Position numbers and translations under genes: made by a program
The notes under the pieces: model-generated
What the model saw: the letters and a program-made list of their open reading frames with translations, nothing else
Databases searched by the model: none
Told to the model about the DNA's origin: nothing
In this document: one piece after another, positions 1 to 8,498 of the stretch
Position numbering within the stretch: the stretch's first letter is position 1
Layout: each line of letters begins with the position of its first letter
Source: CAWCKS01 sp963763485
Lineage (GTDB): Bacteria; Pseudomonadota; Alphaproteobacteria; Rhizobiales; Xanthobacteraceae
NCBI GenBank assembly: GCA_963763485.1
Contig: CAVXOW010000003.1
Coordinates: 310,001 to 374,000 of the forward strand
Direction: 5' to 3'
Length of the DNA stretch: 64,000 nt

Positions 1-2
1 CT

Positions 3-248
3 GCGGCGACCGTCGCACCTGCTGAAGCGCGTTGGCGTGGCGGACCCGGGCCGTTGGGTTTCGGGCTGGCCGCCGGCGCATTGGCGCTCGGCGCGGCCGC
101 TGCCGCCTCGCCGTACTACTACGGTCCGGGCTACTACCCCGGTTACGGCTATGCGCCGGGGCCGTACGCCTACTACGGCGGCGGTCCGGTGTATTACGGC
201 CCGCGGTACTATCGTTACCACCACTGGCACCACTATCGTCACTGGTAA
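3..248 (+). CDS. Tyr/Gly-rich exported protein, 5'-truncated by the window edge
   Basis: The frame is open from the first bases and stops at 246-248, so only the last 81 codons are visible. The visible part starts with an Ala/Pro/Gly stretch, then a hydrophobic Ala-Gly-Leu segment that looks like the end of a signal or membrane helix. After that comes a low-complexity tail of GYYPGYGY and YYGGGPVYYG type, ending in a His/Trp/Tyr/Arg cluster (HHWHHYRHW). Such short aromatic-glycine proteins are common in Bradyrhizobium and are probably secreted or envelope-associated. No enzymatic motif is visible and no function is assigned. A good terminator follows within 30 bases, which supports this as the real gene end. 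Confidence 0.6.
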   Translation, partial: AATVAPAEARWRGGPGPLGFGLAAGALALGAAAAASPYYYGPGYYPGYGYAPGPYAYYGGGPVYYGPRYYRYHHWHHYRHW

Positions 249-273
249 GCACGACTGCCCGATGCGATTTGCA

Positions 274-300
274 AAAGGCCCGGACGATGTTCGGGCCTTT
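274..300 (+). terminator. Rho-independent terminator after the first gene
   Basis: A 9 bp perfect stem AAAGGCCCG / CGGGCCTTT encloses a 9-base loop, and the stem itself ends in a T run. It lies 26 bases past the stop of the Tyr/Gly-rich gene. Confidence 0.75.
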
Positions 301-420
301 CGTCGTTCTATGCCTGCGAATGCCCAGCCTGCGAATGCCATGCGCGATCGTGCTACCGCGCGAGAGAGGATCGTTCTATCCTCGACCGACAACAAGAAGA
401 CCGATCGGTCGAGGCATGGG

Positions 421-1197
421 ATGAGCATCAAGAAATCATCGGGCAGCTTGAGCAACGACATCGAAGAGCTCGGCAATCTCATCGCGCAAAGCCGCCGCAT
501 CGTGCCCTTCACCGGCGCCGGGATCTCCACCGAGTGCGGAATCCCGGATTTTCGCTCGCCGGGGGGGTTGTGGACCCGTCACAGGCCGATCAACTACGAC
601 GAGTTCATCGCGAGCCAGGAGGCGCGCAACGAAGCCTGGGCGCGACGTTTTGCCATGGCGCCGGTGTTTGCCGCCGCCAAGCCAGGCCGCGGCCATCGCG
701 CGCTGGCGTCGTTGTACAAGGCCGGCAAAATCCCCGGCGTTATCACCCAGAACATCGACAACCTGCACCAGCACTCGGGTGTTGCGGCGCAGGACGTCGT
801 CGAGCTGCACGGCAACACCACCTTTGCGCGCTGCATTGGCTGCGGAAAACGCTTTGAGATTGCATGGGTTAAAGAACAGTTCGACGCATCCGGCGGCATT
901 GCGCCGTCATGCACGGCGTGCGACGAGCCGATCAAGACAGCGACCATCTCGTTCGGCGAAGCAATGCCGGAAATGCCGATGCAGCGGGCGACAGAACTCG
1001 CTCAGGAGTGCGATCTCATGATGGCGATCGGATCGTCGCTGGTGGTCTGGCCTGCGGCGGGGTTTCTGATCCTTGCCAAACGGAACGGCGCGAAGCTCGT
1101 CATCATCAATCGCGAGCCGACCGAGCAGGATGAGTTCGCCGATCTCGTTCTCCATCACGACATCGGCGAGACGCTGGGACCGTTCGTCGGCAACTAA
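421..1197 (+). CDS. SIR2-family NAD-dependent protein deacylase
   Basis: The 258-residue product is a sirtuin that removes acyl groups from lysines using NAD+ and acts in the cytoplasm. Visible motifs in order are the NAD-binding GAGIS (about residue 37), GIPDFRS, the QNIDNLHQ signature (about 113), the catalytic His in ELHG (about 131), and a zinc site of two Cys pairs (CIGC about 139 and CTAC about 164). GSSL near residue 207 follows. The length fits bacterial class III/U sirtuins. ATG at 421 is chosen because it gives a normal sirtuin N-terminus; the frame upstream is open but has no family similarity. It stands alone between a terminator and a gene-free stretch. A CobB-like symbol would be plausible but the subclass is not certain. 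Confidence 0.9.
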   Translation: MSIKKSSGSLSNDIEELGNLIAQSRRIVPFTGAGISTECGIPDFRSPGGLWTRHRPINYDEFIASQEARNEAWARRFAMAPVFAAAKPGRGHRALASLYKAGKIPGVITQNIDNLHQHSGVAAQDVVELHGNTTFARCIGCGKRFEIAWVKEQFDASGGIAPSCTACDEPIKTATISFGEAMPEMPMQRATELAQECDLMMAIGSSLVVWPAAGFLILAKRNGAKLVIINREPTEQDEFADLVLHHDIGETLGPFVGN

Positions 1198-1665
1198 CTG
1201 GCCTGTTGATAACTGAAAGAATCCGGCAGCTCCGCCGGAACCAATGCATCCGTGATCGGATTACCGCTTGGTTTGTGTCCAACTGATGTTTGTCGGTTAC
1301 AGACCGCGGGTTGAATCTCTGGCAAAGCATTTGAGCGGCGAGCGAAATCAGGTCGCTGCTACTGACGCTTTGCGAACAAAGAAAATGCCTCTGATGTCAA
1401 TTTGTGTGCGATCGAAACGCTGTGCCGGCTTCCGGCATCGCGAACGACGCGCACTTGATTCGCGTGCGCGCAAGCCTGTTCATAGGTGGAAGACAGTTGG
1501 ATTTTTGGCTTTGCCGCTTTTGCGGGAGTGTTATCTTTGATTCTGCGAGATTCGCCTTATCGCCCTAGTGGAATCTGAGCAAATCAGAACCGACGGGGTG
1601 GCCAGGCGAGCGCGTGCTGGGCGAAGCGGCAGGCTTTGAGGGGCTGAGGTACGGGATCCGGGATC
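1198..1665. other. Intergenic stretch without a supported gene
   Basis: These 468 bases lie between the sirtuin and the cold-shock gene. A 90-codon frame exists from 1268, but its composition is not protein-like. The part near 1500-1665 probably holds the cold-shock gene promoter and leader, but no convincing -35/-10 pair is visible. Confidence 0.4.
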
Positions 1666-2292
1666 ATGTCGTCGGAATTCGAGTCGAAGAGACTCGGCGG
1701 AGTGGGGCCGGCAGAAATTTCCGGGAGCAAGGATCGGGACACGGGAGCCGACAGTCTCGGCAATCTCGCACCGACCGAACTTGTCGAAATCTCCGGCGTC
1801 ATCAAGTGGTTCGATGCATCCAAAGGTTATGGCTTCATCGTTCCTGACAACGGTGCGGCCGATGTGCTGCTGCACGTGACCGTGCTGCGGCGCGACGGCT
1901 ACCAGACCGCGTATGAAGGCGCGCGCCTGGTTTGCGAGGCGGTGCAGCGCGCCAAAGGCTATCAGGCCTTCCGTATCATCTCGATGGACGAGTCGACGGC
2001 GATCCATCCAGCCCAGATGCTGCCGCCGCGGACCCACGTCACGGTGACTGCGACCAGCGGGCTCGAACGGGCCCAGGTCAAGTGGTTCAACCGGTTGCGT
2101 GGCTTCGGCTTCCTGACCCGCGGCGAGGGCACGCCCGACATCTTCGTGCACATGGAGACGCTGCGCCGCTTCGGCATGACCGAGCTCCGGCCGGGCCAGT
2201 TCGTGATGGTCCGGTTCGGGCCGGGCTCGAAGGGCATGATGGCGGCGGAAATCCACCCCGAGACCGGCGGCCCGGCCCTTTCGTCGCACTGA
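1666..2292 (+). CDS. Cold-shock protein with two CSD domains
   Basis: The 208-residue product carries two cold-shock (OB-fold) domains. The first (about residues 41-110) has GVIKWFDASKGYGFIVPD and the second (about 130-195) has AQVKWFNRLRGFGFLTR followed by DIFVHMETL. These are the KWF, GFGF/GYGFI and FVH RNP-type motifs that bind single-stranded RNA or DNA. Double-domain Csps of about 200 residues are typical of Rhizobiales. The first domain has LLHVTV where FVH is usual, so it may bind more weakly. The first 40 residues are polar and probably disordered. ATG at 1666 is the first start in frame. It probably acts as an RNA chaperone. Confidence 0.88.
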   Translation: MSSEFESKRLGGVGPAEISGSKDRDTGADSLGNLAPTELVEISGVIKWFDASKGYGFIVPDNGAADVLLHVTVLRRDGYQTAYEGARLVCEAVQRAKGYQAFRIISMDESTAIHPAQMLPPRTHVTVTATSGLERAQVKWFNRLRGFGFLTRGEGTPDIFVHMETLRRFGMTELRPGQFVMVRFGPGSKGMMAAEIHPETGGPALSSH

Positions 2293-2460
2293 TCCTGGCT
2301 GGCGTCGGCACGATCCTGCACAAGCCGCGCCTTTCATCACATCCCTTTGTTATGTGGAGTCTTTCGGCGGGCCTTGACCGCGCCGTCAGCGACATGCTTT
2401 CGCAAGGCTTGTGCTCTTTCAAAGCTTTGGCTGGTATCTGTGCCGCGAATGGAACGGTTC

Positions 2461-2961
2461 ATGACTCGAAGGCAGGCTATCGAGAGACATCTCACGACGA
2501 ATGTCCGCGTGTTCGTTTGGCTCGCCTGGATTCTCGTGATTTGCGGCCCGCTTGCGACCCGCGCCGCCCTTGCCGCGGAGCTGCATCCGCTTGAGATCGT
2601 CACCAAAGCCGGTGTCCAGGTGTTCTCGGTTGAGGAGGCAAGGTCCGACGAGGAGCGTGAGAGGGGCTTGATGTTCCGCACCGCACTGCCGGAAGGCCAG
2701 GGCATGATCTTCGACTTCTCGCCCGAGCAGAACGTCTCGATGTGGATGAAGAACACCTTGATCCCGCTCGACATGATCTTCATCCGGGCCGACGGCCGCA
2801 TCTTGAGGATTGCCGAGAACACCAAGACCCAGTCGGAGGAGATCATTCCGTCGGGCGGGCCGGTGCGCGCCGTGGTCGAACTGACCGCCGGCACCGCGAA
2901 GAAGTACGGTATCGCCCCGGGCGATCGGGTCAGCTACGCCGCCTTGTTCAAGGCGCGGTAA
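2461..2961 (+). CDS. DUF192 family exported protein
   Basis: The 166-residue product has a basic N-terminus and a hydrophobic helix (about residues 18-38) ending in AALAAE, so it is probably exported to the periplasm. The DUF192 core follows: an ERERGLMFR segment, then FDFSPEQNVSMWMKNTLIPLDMIFI, the hallmark of the family, and a C-terminal VVELTAGTAKKYGI. DUF192 proteins form a small beta-barrel of unknown function. ATG at 2461 is preferred because it puts the charged MTRRQ sequence at the start of the signal. ATG at 2449 is a possible alternative that adds four residues. No operon partner is visible; the next gene is on the other strand. Confidence 0.82.
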   Translation: MTRRQAIERHLTTNVRVFVWLAWILVICGPLATRAALAAELHPLEIVTKAGVQVFSVEEARSDEERERGLMFRTALPEGQGMIFDFSPEQNVSMWMKNTLIPLDMIFIRADGRILRIAENTKTQSEEIIPSGGPVRAVVELTAGTAKKYGIAPGDRVSYAALFKAR

Positions 2962-3043
2962 GACGAGAGCACTTGAAAAGAAATGCGCCCGCCGACGGGA
3001 TGCTGGCGAGCGCGATACTGAATTCAGCTTGTCGATCAGCGGA

Positions 3044-3547
3044 TCAGGTGCTGCCCTTCAAGGCCTTGTCGCAACCACTCCAATACCCGCCGCCCTTCTC
3101 GATCCACTTCATGCCGCCATTGGCGTTGGTGGCCTTGTTGGCAGTGTACTGATCCCGGCAGGTGTGCATGCGGCCCTTGCCGACGCTCTCGCTGGCATAT
3201 TTCGGATCGACCTTCGACGGATACACTGCAGGGCCGGCCGGCGCCGCGGGCGCTGCCGGGGGTGCCGCGGCCGTCTTGGGGGTCGCCTTCGGAGCGGCAT
3301 CAGCCTTTGGCGCCGGCGCCGGAGCTGCCGGAGCAGCAGTCGTCGTTGCCGCAGCGGGCGTTGCGTCGGCGGCGCACTGGGCCTTACGGAAGTCATTCCA
3401 CTTCTGGCCGTTCAACGTGCCGCCGTCCTTGGCGGCTTTGTATTTGGCGCTGCACTCGGCCATCGTCAGCGCCGACGCTGGCGTCGCCAGCATTGCCGCG
3501 GCACTCACCAGAACAGCCATGCAACAAACTTGCATCCGAATCTTCAT
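3044..3547 (-). CDS. Exported Ala/Pro-rich protein of unknown function
   Basis: The 167-residue product starts with a clear signal peptide (MKIRMQ, then a hydrophobic stretch ending ASA-LT). The mature part has a short N-terminal region with two Cys (AECSAKYKAAKD, KAQCAAD). An Ala/Pro/Lys low-complexity linker runs from about residues 60 to 105. The C-terminal domain has two more Cys (TCRDQYTANK, YWSGCDKALKG). The layout of two small cysteine-bearing ends joined by a PA-rich linker suggests a periplasmic protein. ATG at 3547 is chosen for the signal peptide; the frame is open further upstream without protein-like content. It is divergent from the PsiF-repeat gene at 3796. Confidence 0.78.
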   Translation of the reverse strand: MKIRMQVCCMAVLVSAAAMLATPASALTMAECSAKYKAAKDGGTLNGQKWNDFRKAQCAADATPAAATTTAAPAAPAPAPKADAAPKATPKTAAAPPAAPAAPAGPAVYPSKVDPKYASESVGKGRMHTCRDQYTANKATNANGGMKWIEKGGGYWSGCDKALKGST

Positions 3548-3683
3548 GCTCGATCTCCTGCTCAATTGTTCTCGCCCAATCCTTGATTGATGGCCCAACT
3601 CGCGTTTCCCGCCCGCGACAACTCTAGCGCGTGGTCGAAGCGCTGCAAGCCTTGTCGCCCAACCCAACCGACTGAACGACGCA

Positions 3684-4496
3684 TTATTTCGTTCGCAATG
3701 ACGTGATCGTGACGACTTTGGGAGGCGCGATGAAAACCGATACACTTTGCCGACCTTTCGATTTTGTGGATTCTTGCAACGCAGCGAGGTGAGCGATGAA
3801 CAAGATCAATAGAGCGGTTGCCGCATTGGCCGGTGTGGCGCTGATGTCGTTCGCGCCGGCGGCGGCCTTTGCACAGGCGACCCAGCCTGCGACCACGCCC
3901 AGCGCCAAATCGTCGCCGCCAGCGGCCACACCGGCACCCGCTGCCCCATCGGATAGCTCCTCCAAGCCGCGCTCGGCCGTATCCGTCCAATGCTCGAAGG
4001 AAGCCGATGCCAAGGGACTACACGGCAAGGCGCGGAAAGAATTCCGCTCCGAATGCCGGAAGAACGCGATGGGCAAGCCGGGCTGATGCCGGACTGCATC
4101 AGCCTTCTTGCTCAGGTCAGCTCCCGGTCGGAGCGCGATGGTGTGGTCCGCCGTCCGCTCGGGCGCATCGTCACGGTCGTCGCATATCCGGCCGTCGACC
4201 TGGCTCTGGACCCGCGCCGACCACTCGTGCTCGAGCCGGTCATAGATGATGAGCTCGATCGGATCGCCGGCGTCGAGCCACACCGGGGCGCGCTCGAACC
4301 TGCACGGCAGCTGGTCGGACCTTGCCGATGCGTCCGTCGCGGCACGGGCTCGAAAGCCATCGAAGCCGATGCGCCGCACCGACCAGCCGCCACGGCTGTC
4401 ATAGGATATCTCGGCAAAGCCAGTGACGTCGCACGCGGAATACCCGGCGGTCATCACAAGCGGCAGCTCCTCGAACAGATAGGTGAAGGATTTCAA
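3684..4496 (-). CDS. Hypothetical protein; only the N-terminal half looks genuine
   Basis: The open frame encodes up to 270 residues. Residues 1-130 (4107-4496) read like a real protein: MKSFTYLFEELPLVMTAG, then ISYDSRGGWSVRRIGFDGF and DPIELIIYDRLEHEW. Below about 4110 the frame runs entirely antisense to the signal-peptide-bearing PsiF gene (3796-4086) and becomes compositionally poor. In a neighbouring frame a stop occurs at 4112-4114, so a single-base error near 4115 may hide the true end, giving a protein of about 128 residues. No family is recognised. The gene is convergent with the PsiF-repeat gene. Confidence 0.45.
   Translation of the reverse strand: MKSFTYLFEELPLVMTAGYSACDVTGFAEISYDSRGGWSVRRIGFDGFRARAATDASARSDQLPCRFERAPVWLDAGDPIELIIYDRLEHEWSARVQSQVDGRICDDRDDAPERTADHTIALRPGADLSKKADAVRHQPGLPIAFFRHSERNSFRALPCSPLASASFEHWTDTAERGLEELSDGAAGAGVAAGGDDLALGVVAGWVACAKAAAGANDISATPANAATALLILFIAHLAALQESTKSKGRQSVSVFIAPPKVVTITSLRTK
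3796..4086 (+). CDS. PsiF-repeat small exported protein
   Basis: The 96-residue product has a signal peptide (MNKINRAVAALAGVALMSF, cleavage after AFA), an Ala/Pro/Ser linker (about residues 27-60), and one PsiF-type repeat: CSKEADAKGLHGKARKEFR followed by a second Cys. PsiF is a phosphate-starvation-inducible family of small periplasmic proteins with no defined biochemical role. ATG at 3796 has GAGGTGAGCG about 8 bases upstream, a good ribosome-binding site. It is divergent from the exported protein at 3044-3547. Confidence 0.85.
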   Translation: MNKINRAVAALAGVALMSFAPAAAFAQATQPATTPSAKSSPPAATPAPAAPSDSSSKPRSAVSVQCSKEADAKGLHGKARKEFRSECRKNAMGKPG

Positions 4497-4692
4497 GGCG
4501 ATCTCTGCCGTGACTTACGCTAACAGCAATATACGCTAGACGCAATGAAAAGTCCAGCCCGATCTGACCGATCCTGGTGGCTTGCGCGGGGAGTCATTCC
4601 CCTCGAATTCGCATTGCCGGCTGCACAAGAGCTCAACGCCGTCCCCGGGCGATTTGCGGTAAGCTTCACCAAACAGCCGGGAGCGCTTGACC

Positions 4693-5160
4693 ATGCTGAC
4701 CGAGGACATGAAACGTATCATCCGAGAGCAGCCGCTTGGCTACGTTGCGTCCGTTGGATCGGACGGCGCGCCGCGGGTTTCGCCAAAGGCAACATTCGTC
4801 GTCGTCGACGATGCGACCATTGCTTACGGCGACATCCGCTCGCCCGGGACCAGCCGCAACTTGCGAGGCGATGCCAGGGTCGAGGTGAACTTCATCGATC
4901 CCTTTGTGCGCAAGGGCTACCGCTTTGCCGGCACTGCTGTCGTGATCGAGCGCGGCGAGGCCGGCTTCGACGCACTCCATGCCCACTTTCAGCAAAGCGC
5001 ATTGGCGTCGCGCATGCGCACCATCGTGGCGATCAAGGTGGCGCGCGCCTTGCCGCTCTCATCACCGGTTTACGACGACGGCCGTGCCGAGCCGGACGTC
5101 CGGCGGAGCTGGGTGACGCGGTTCCGCAAGCTGCAGCCGGGCGAGCGCTACGAGGAGTAG
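4693..5160 (+). CDS. Pyridoxamine 5'-phosphate oxidase-like flavin-binding protein
   Basis: The 155-residue product belongs to the split-barrel PNPOx-like family. It begins MLTEDMKRIIREQPLGYVASVGSDG, with the GYVASV-GAPRVSPK strand pair that forms the FMN-binding barrel. It continues with IAYGDIRSPGTSRNLR and ARVEVNFIDPF and RKGYRFAGTA. The length is right for a single-domain member. ATG at 4693 is preferred to the in-frame TTG two codons earlier. The substrate cannot be told from sequence; relatives include general stress proteins and flavin- or F420-dependent reductases. The next gene is convergent. Confidence 0.8.
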   Translation: MLTEDMKRIIREQPLGYVASVGSDGAPRVSPKATFVVVDDATIAYGDIRSPGTSRNLRGDARVEVNFIDPFVRKGYRFAGTAVVIERGEAGFDALHAHFQQSALASRMRTIVAIKVARALPLSSPVYDDGRAEPDVRRSWVTRFRKLQPGERYEE

Positions 5161-5171
5161 GTGACAAGCCG

Positions 5172-5399
5172 TCAAAGATTCGGCAGCTGTCCGTTCAACT
5201 GATGATCGAGGATCAGCAGCAGCAGCGACGCCACCAGCCCGACGCCGGAAAAGATCGCCAGCGTGACCAGGAGGTCAATGTCGGCGTGCGCAATGCGCGG
5301 ATAGAACCGGCTCAGGGCTGCGATGGCCCGATCGGACCAAAGCCGTTGTGGCTGTTGAGCGGCGGAAATCGGCAATCGGTTGGGTGAGGCGTCTGACAT
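5172..5399 (-). CDS. Small single-helix membrane protein
   Basis: The 75-residue product has a polar N-terminus (MSDASPNRLPIS) and one strong transmembrane helix (IDLLVTLAIFSGVGLVASLLLLIL, about residues 41-64). It lies just downstream of the exopolysaccharide locus on the same strand as the O-antigen ligase-like gene, with a gap of about 110 bases. No family is recognised. Confidence 0.55.
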   Translation of the reverse strand: MSDASPNRLPISAAQQPQRLWSDRAIAALSRFYPRIAHADIDLLVTLAIFSGVGLVASLLLLILDHQLNGQLPNL

Positions 5400-5511
5400 T
5401 GTGTTTGTCAGTCTGCCGGAGCGCCCGCAGGTTCAAGTTTCCACCGTCAATCGCGAGACTGTTTTCGCGATGTTCAGGTGCGAGGCGAAGATCGCGTACC
5501 CGGTTACCCGG

Positions 5512-6769
5512 TCACTGGTTTATCGAGTCCTGCTGGGTCTCCCGCGATCGCACGAAGAGCTCCGTCGCCGCAAACATCCCCCACATGGTGCCGAGCAGCA
5601 GGAAATAGTGCCGCCAGTGGTCGGTATCGATGATGAAGCTCTCGACGAAGGCGCCGAGGTAGGCGGCAAAGAACGCGATATAGCCGCGCTGCCACGGTGT
5701 CCGCACGAACAGGTAAGCGGAAGCCTATCGCGACCGTCGTGAACGATAGCGCTGGATAGCAGACGCCGGAGAGCCAGCCGCCCGACATGAAGGCGTTCAG
5801 AAACGAGTTGTGCGTGTCCTCGGGAAAGATCTTGCCGAACTGCAGCGGGCCGATGCCGAACGGTTTGTCGAGCGCCAGCTCAAAGCCGAGAATATGCCGG
5901 CCGAAACGCCCGAAGCGTCCTTCGTCATAGCTCTGGTCGAAGCTCGCGCGTTCCCTGAACAGGCTGCCGATCGAGTCGAATGAAAGCAGGACCGACAGCA
6001 GCAGTGCGGCGACCAGCACCGCGACGACAGCGATCAGAACGATTTTAAGGCGGCTGCTCCGGCTACGGCTGGTCAGGAAGCTCAGCGCGACGACGAAGGC
6101 CGAGGTCGCGAACAACTGGCCCCATGCGGCACGCGAGAACGACAACAGGATCGCGAGTGCAATGATGCCGAACACGACCGTCGCACGCGCAGCCTTGGCA
6201 AAGCGGTCAAGCAGGATGCATTGCAGCGCCAGCAGCGCCGGCAGGATCAGGAACGCGCCGAGCACGTTCGGATCCTTGAAGAACCCGCGCGCGCGGCCGT
6301 ACAGCGTCAGGAGATCGTAGGCGCCCGGAATCAGATGGAAATAGCCGAGAATTCCGGCGAGCGAAGTGATGACGGCGCCGAACACGTAGCCGCGGCTCAG
6401 CTGGTCAAGCCGATCGGTGGTGTCCTCCGACATCACAAGCGCGAAGAACAGGGCCGCCGTCGCCATGTACCAGGACGTCGCGACCCAGTTGATGATCGTG
6501 AACTGGTCGAGCAAGTCGACCGACGTCAGGGAATAACCGATGTTGATCAAGATCAACAGCATCATCAGCGGCACGAACAGCGGCCGCATCGTCAATCCCG
6601 TGGCAAAGAAGACGATGAGCGCCGTCAGCGTTGCGAATTCGTACGGGCTGGGCTCGATGAGGACGAAGGCGCCGCCGAGGCCGACGATCCAGAGCAGGGC
6701 GCGCTGCAGCGCCTTGAGGCCGGGCGCGACGCGCGATTGTGGGAGATCGTCGACCTCGAGGTACGCCAT
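5512..6769 (-). CDS. O-antigen ligase/polymerase-like membrane protein, one frameshift
   Basis: From ATG at 6769 (MAYLEVDDLPQSRV) the frame encodes a polytopic protein with about ten hydrophobic helices. It includes the Wzy/WaaL-type segment GRARGFFKDPNVLGAFL followed by LLSFSRAAWGQLFA, and the large loop ends EDTHNSFLNAFMSGGWL, the typical O-antigen ligase signature. The frame breaks near 5712, where one extra T converts GFRYLFVRTPW into an unrelated sequence. The last helices (RGYIAFFAAYLGAFVES and HWRHYFLLLGTMWGMFA) continue in the next frame to the stop at 5512. The corrected length is about 418 residues. It would polymerise or ligate the polysaccharide repeat unit in the inner membrane, and follows the sugar transferase by 28 bases as part of one operon. 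Confidence 0.82.
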
Positions 6770-6797
6770 GGTTACGCGACCGAACTCGTTTGGCTGA

Positions 6798-8297
6798 TCA
6801 GTAGGCGTTCTCGGCCCTGACCAGCGCCAGCGGCGTCTTGAGCAGGATTGCGAGGTCGAACAGGATCGACCAGTTCTCGATGTAGTAGAGGTCGCACTCG
6901 ACGCGCTTCTGGATCTTCTCCTCGCTGTCGACCTCGCCGCGCCAGCCGTTGATCTGGGCCCAGCCGGTGATGCCGGGCTTGACGCGATGTCGCGCGAAAT
7001 AGCCGTCGACGGCCTCGTCGAACAGGCGGTTCTGCAGCTTGCCCTGCACCGCGTGCGGACGTGGACCGACCAGCGACAGATTGCCCTTGAATACCACATT
7101 GAACAGCTGCGGCAGCTCATCGAGGCTGGTCTTGCGGATGAAACGGCCGACCCGCGTCACGCGCGGATCGTTCTTCGTGACCACCTTCGACGCCGTCGGG
7201 TCGGCGTCCTTGTGATACATCGACCTGAACTTGAAGACCTCGATGCGCTCGTTGTTGAAGCCGAACCGCTTCTGCTTGAACAGCACAGGGCCCTTGCTGT
7301 CGAGCTTGACCGCAACGGCGACCAGCGCGAGTAGCGGCGAGAGCAGCAATAGCGCGATTGAACCGACCACGCGGTCGAACAGCCACTTCGTCACCAGATC
7401 CCAGTCCGTGATCGGACGCTCGAACACGGGGAGCGTCGGTACCTCGCCGATATAGGAGTAGGCGCGCGGCCGGAAACGCAGCTTGTTGGTATGCGCGGAG
7501 AGCCGGACGTCGACCGGCAGCACCGAGAGCTTCTTCAGCATGTCGAGGATGCGGGTTTCCGCCGAAATCGGCAGCGCAAATAATACGAGGTCGATGCGCG
7601 TGCGCCGCGCGAACTCGGAGATGTCGTCAACCTTGCCGAGTTTTGGCTTGCCGGCGCAGGTGGCGAGCGAACGCCCGTCGTTGCGATCGTCGAACACGCC
7701 GAGCACGCGGATGTTGGAATCGTCCTGTGTTGCGAGGGCGCGGATCAGCTGCTCACCGTTTTCGTCGGCGCCGACGATGATGGTCCGGCGATCGAGCCGG
7801 CCCTGTCGCGCCCAGCTCCGCACCAGCGAGCGCAATACGAGCCGCTCAGCGATCAACAGACCGATGCCGCCGAAGAAGAACGCCGAAAGCCACAGCCGCG
7901 ACACCGCATCGCCCGCCTTGGCGAGGAACGAGGCGGCGATGAAGATCAGGAACACGAATGCCCACGCCGTCAGCAGCCGGGGCAACTGGCCGAGTTGGCC
8001 GCGAAATGCCTCGATGTCGTAGACATCGGCGGCCTGGAAGCTGATCACGGCGACGGCCGCGATGGCGAAAATGGCTGCGATGTAAGACCAGCTGAACTCG
8101 TCGCCCTGAACGACGTAGCTGAAATAAAGCGTGACACCGACCAGCGCGATGACCACGAAATCGACAACGCGTACGGCGCCTTCGATCACGATCGGTGAAT
8201 AGGCCGTGCGGACCTTTTCGCTGGCGACCGCGAGCGCTGCAGGTGACAGCCGGAGCCGGCGCTCGACACGAGGCAGCGGCGTCGGCTGCCAGGGCAA
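6798..8297 (-). CDS. Undecaprenyl-phosphate sugar phosphotransferase (WcaJ/ExoY type)
   Basis: The 499-residue product has an N-terminal block of four to five membrane helices (about residues 40-140), a Rossmann-like CoA-binding-like region (IIVGADENGEQLIRAL, about 170), and a C-terminal bacterial sugar transferase domain. Its signatures are GFNNERIEVFKFRSM, KTSLDELPQLFNV, SLVGPRPHA and KPGITGWAQINGWRG. The enzyme loads the first sugar-1-phosphate onto undecaprenyl phosphate to start exopolysaccharide repeat synthesis. The N-terminus may be longer: an ATG at 8343 in another frame encodes MEPADARSMIKAATTLALA, which would join near 8290 if one base is wrong. It is cotranscribed with the downstream ligase-like gene. 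Confidence 0.92.
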   Translation of the reverse strand: MPWQPTPLPRVERRLRLSPAALAVASEKVRTAYSPIVIEGAVRVVDFVVIALVGVTLYFSYVVQGDEFSWSYIAAIFAIAAVAVISFQAADVYDIEAFRGQLGQLPRLLTAWAFVFLIFIAASFLAKAGDAVSRLWLSAFFFGGIGLLIAERLVLRSLVRSWARQGRLDRRTIIVGADENGEQLIRALATQDDSNIRVLGVFDDRNDGRSLATCAGKPKLGKVDDISEFARRTRIDLVLFALPISAETRILDMLKKLSVLPVDVRLSAHTNKLRFRPRAYSYIGEVPTLPVFERPITDWDLVTKWLFDRVVGSIALLLLSPLLALVAVAVKLDSKGPVLFKQKRFGFNNERIEVFKFRSMYHKDADPTASKVVTKNDPRVTRVGRFIRKTSLDELPQLFNVVFKGNLSLVGPRPHAVQGKLQNRLFDEAVDGYFARHRVKPGITGWAQINGWRGEVDSEEKIQKRVECDLYYIENWSILFDLAILLKTPLALVRAENAY

Positions 8298-8498
8298 GCG
8301 TCGTGGCAGCCTTGATCATCGAGCGGGCATCGGCCGGTTCCATGCGATCAGTCCTGAGCTTTGGACGCGTCAATCCTCACAACATCCGAGGATCGTCGTT
8401 CGTCCCTAAAGACTTGGGAACCTGCGCAGTCGTTAGCGACAAAATCGCAAGATTTGGTTAGCGGAAGTAAACGAATCTTAAGGGCAGGACACGCGGCC

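Noticed and set aside
1268..1540. A 90-codon frame between the sirtuin and the cold-shock gene
   Set aside because: The product is irregular (many isolated Cys, Arg and His), with no start site signal.
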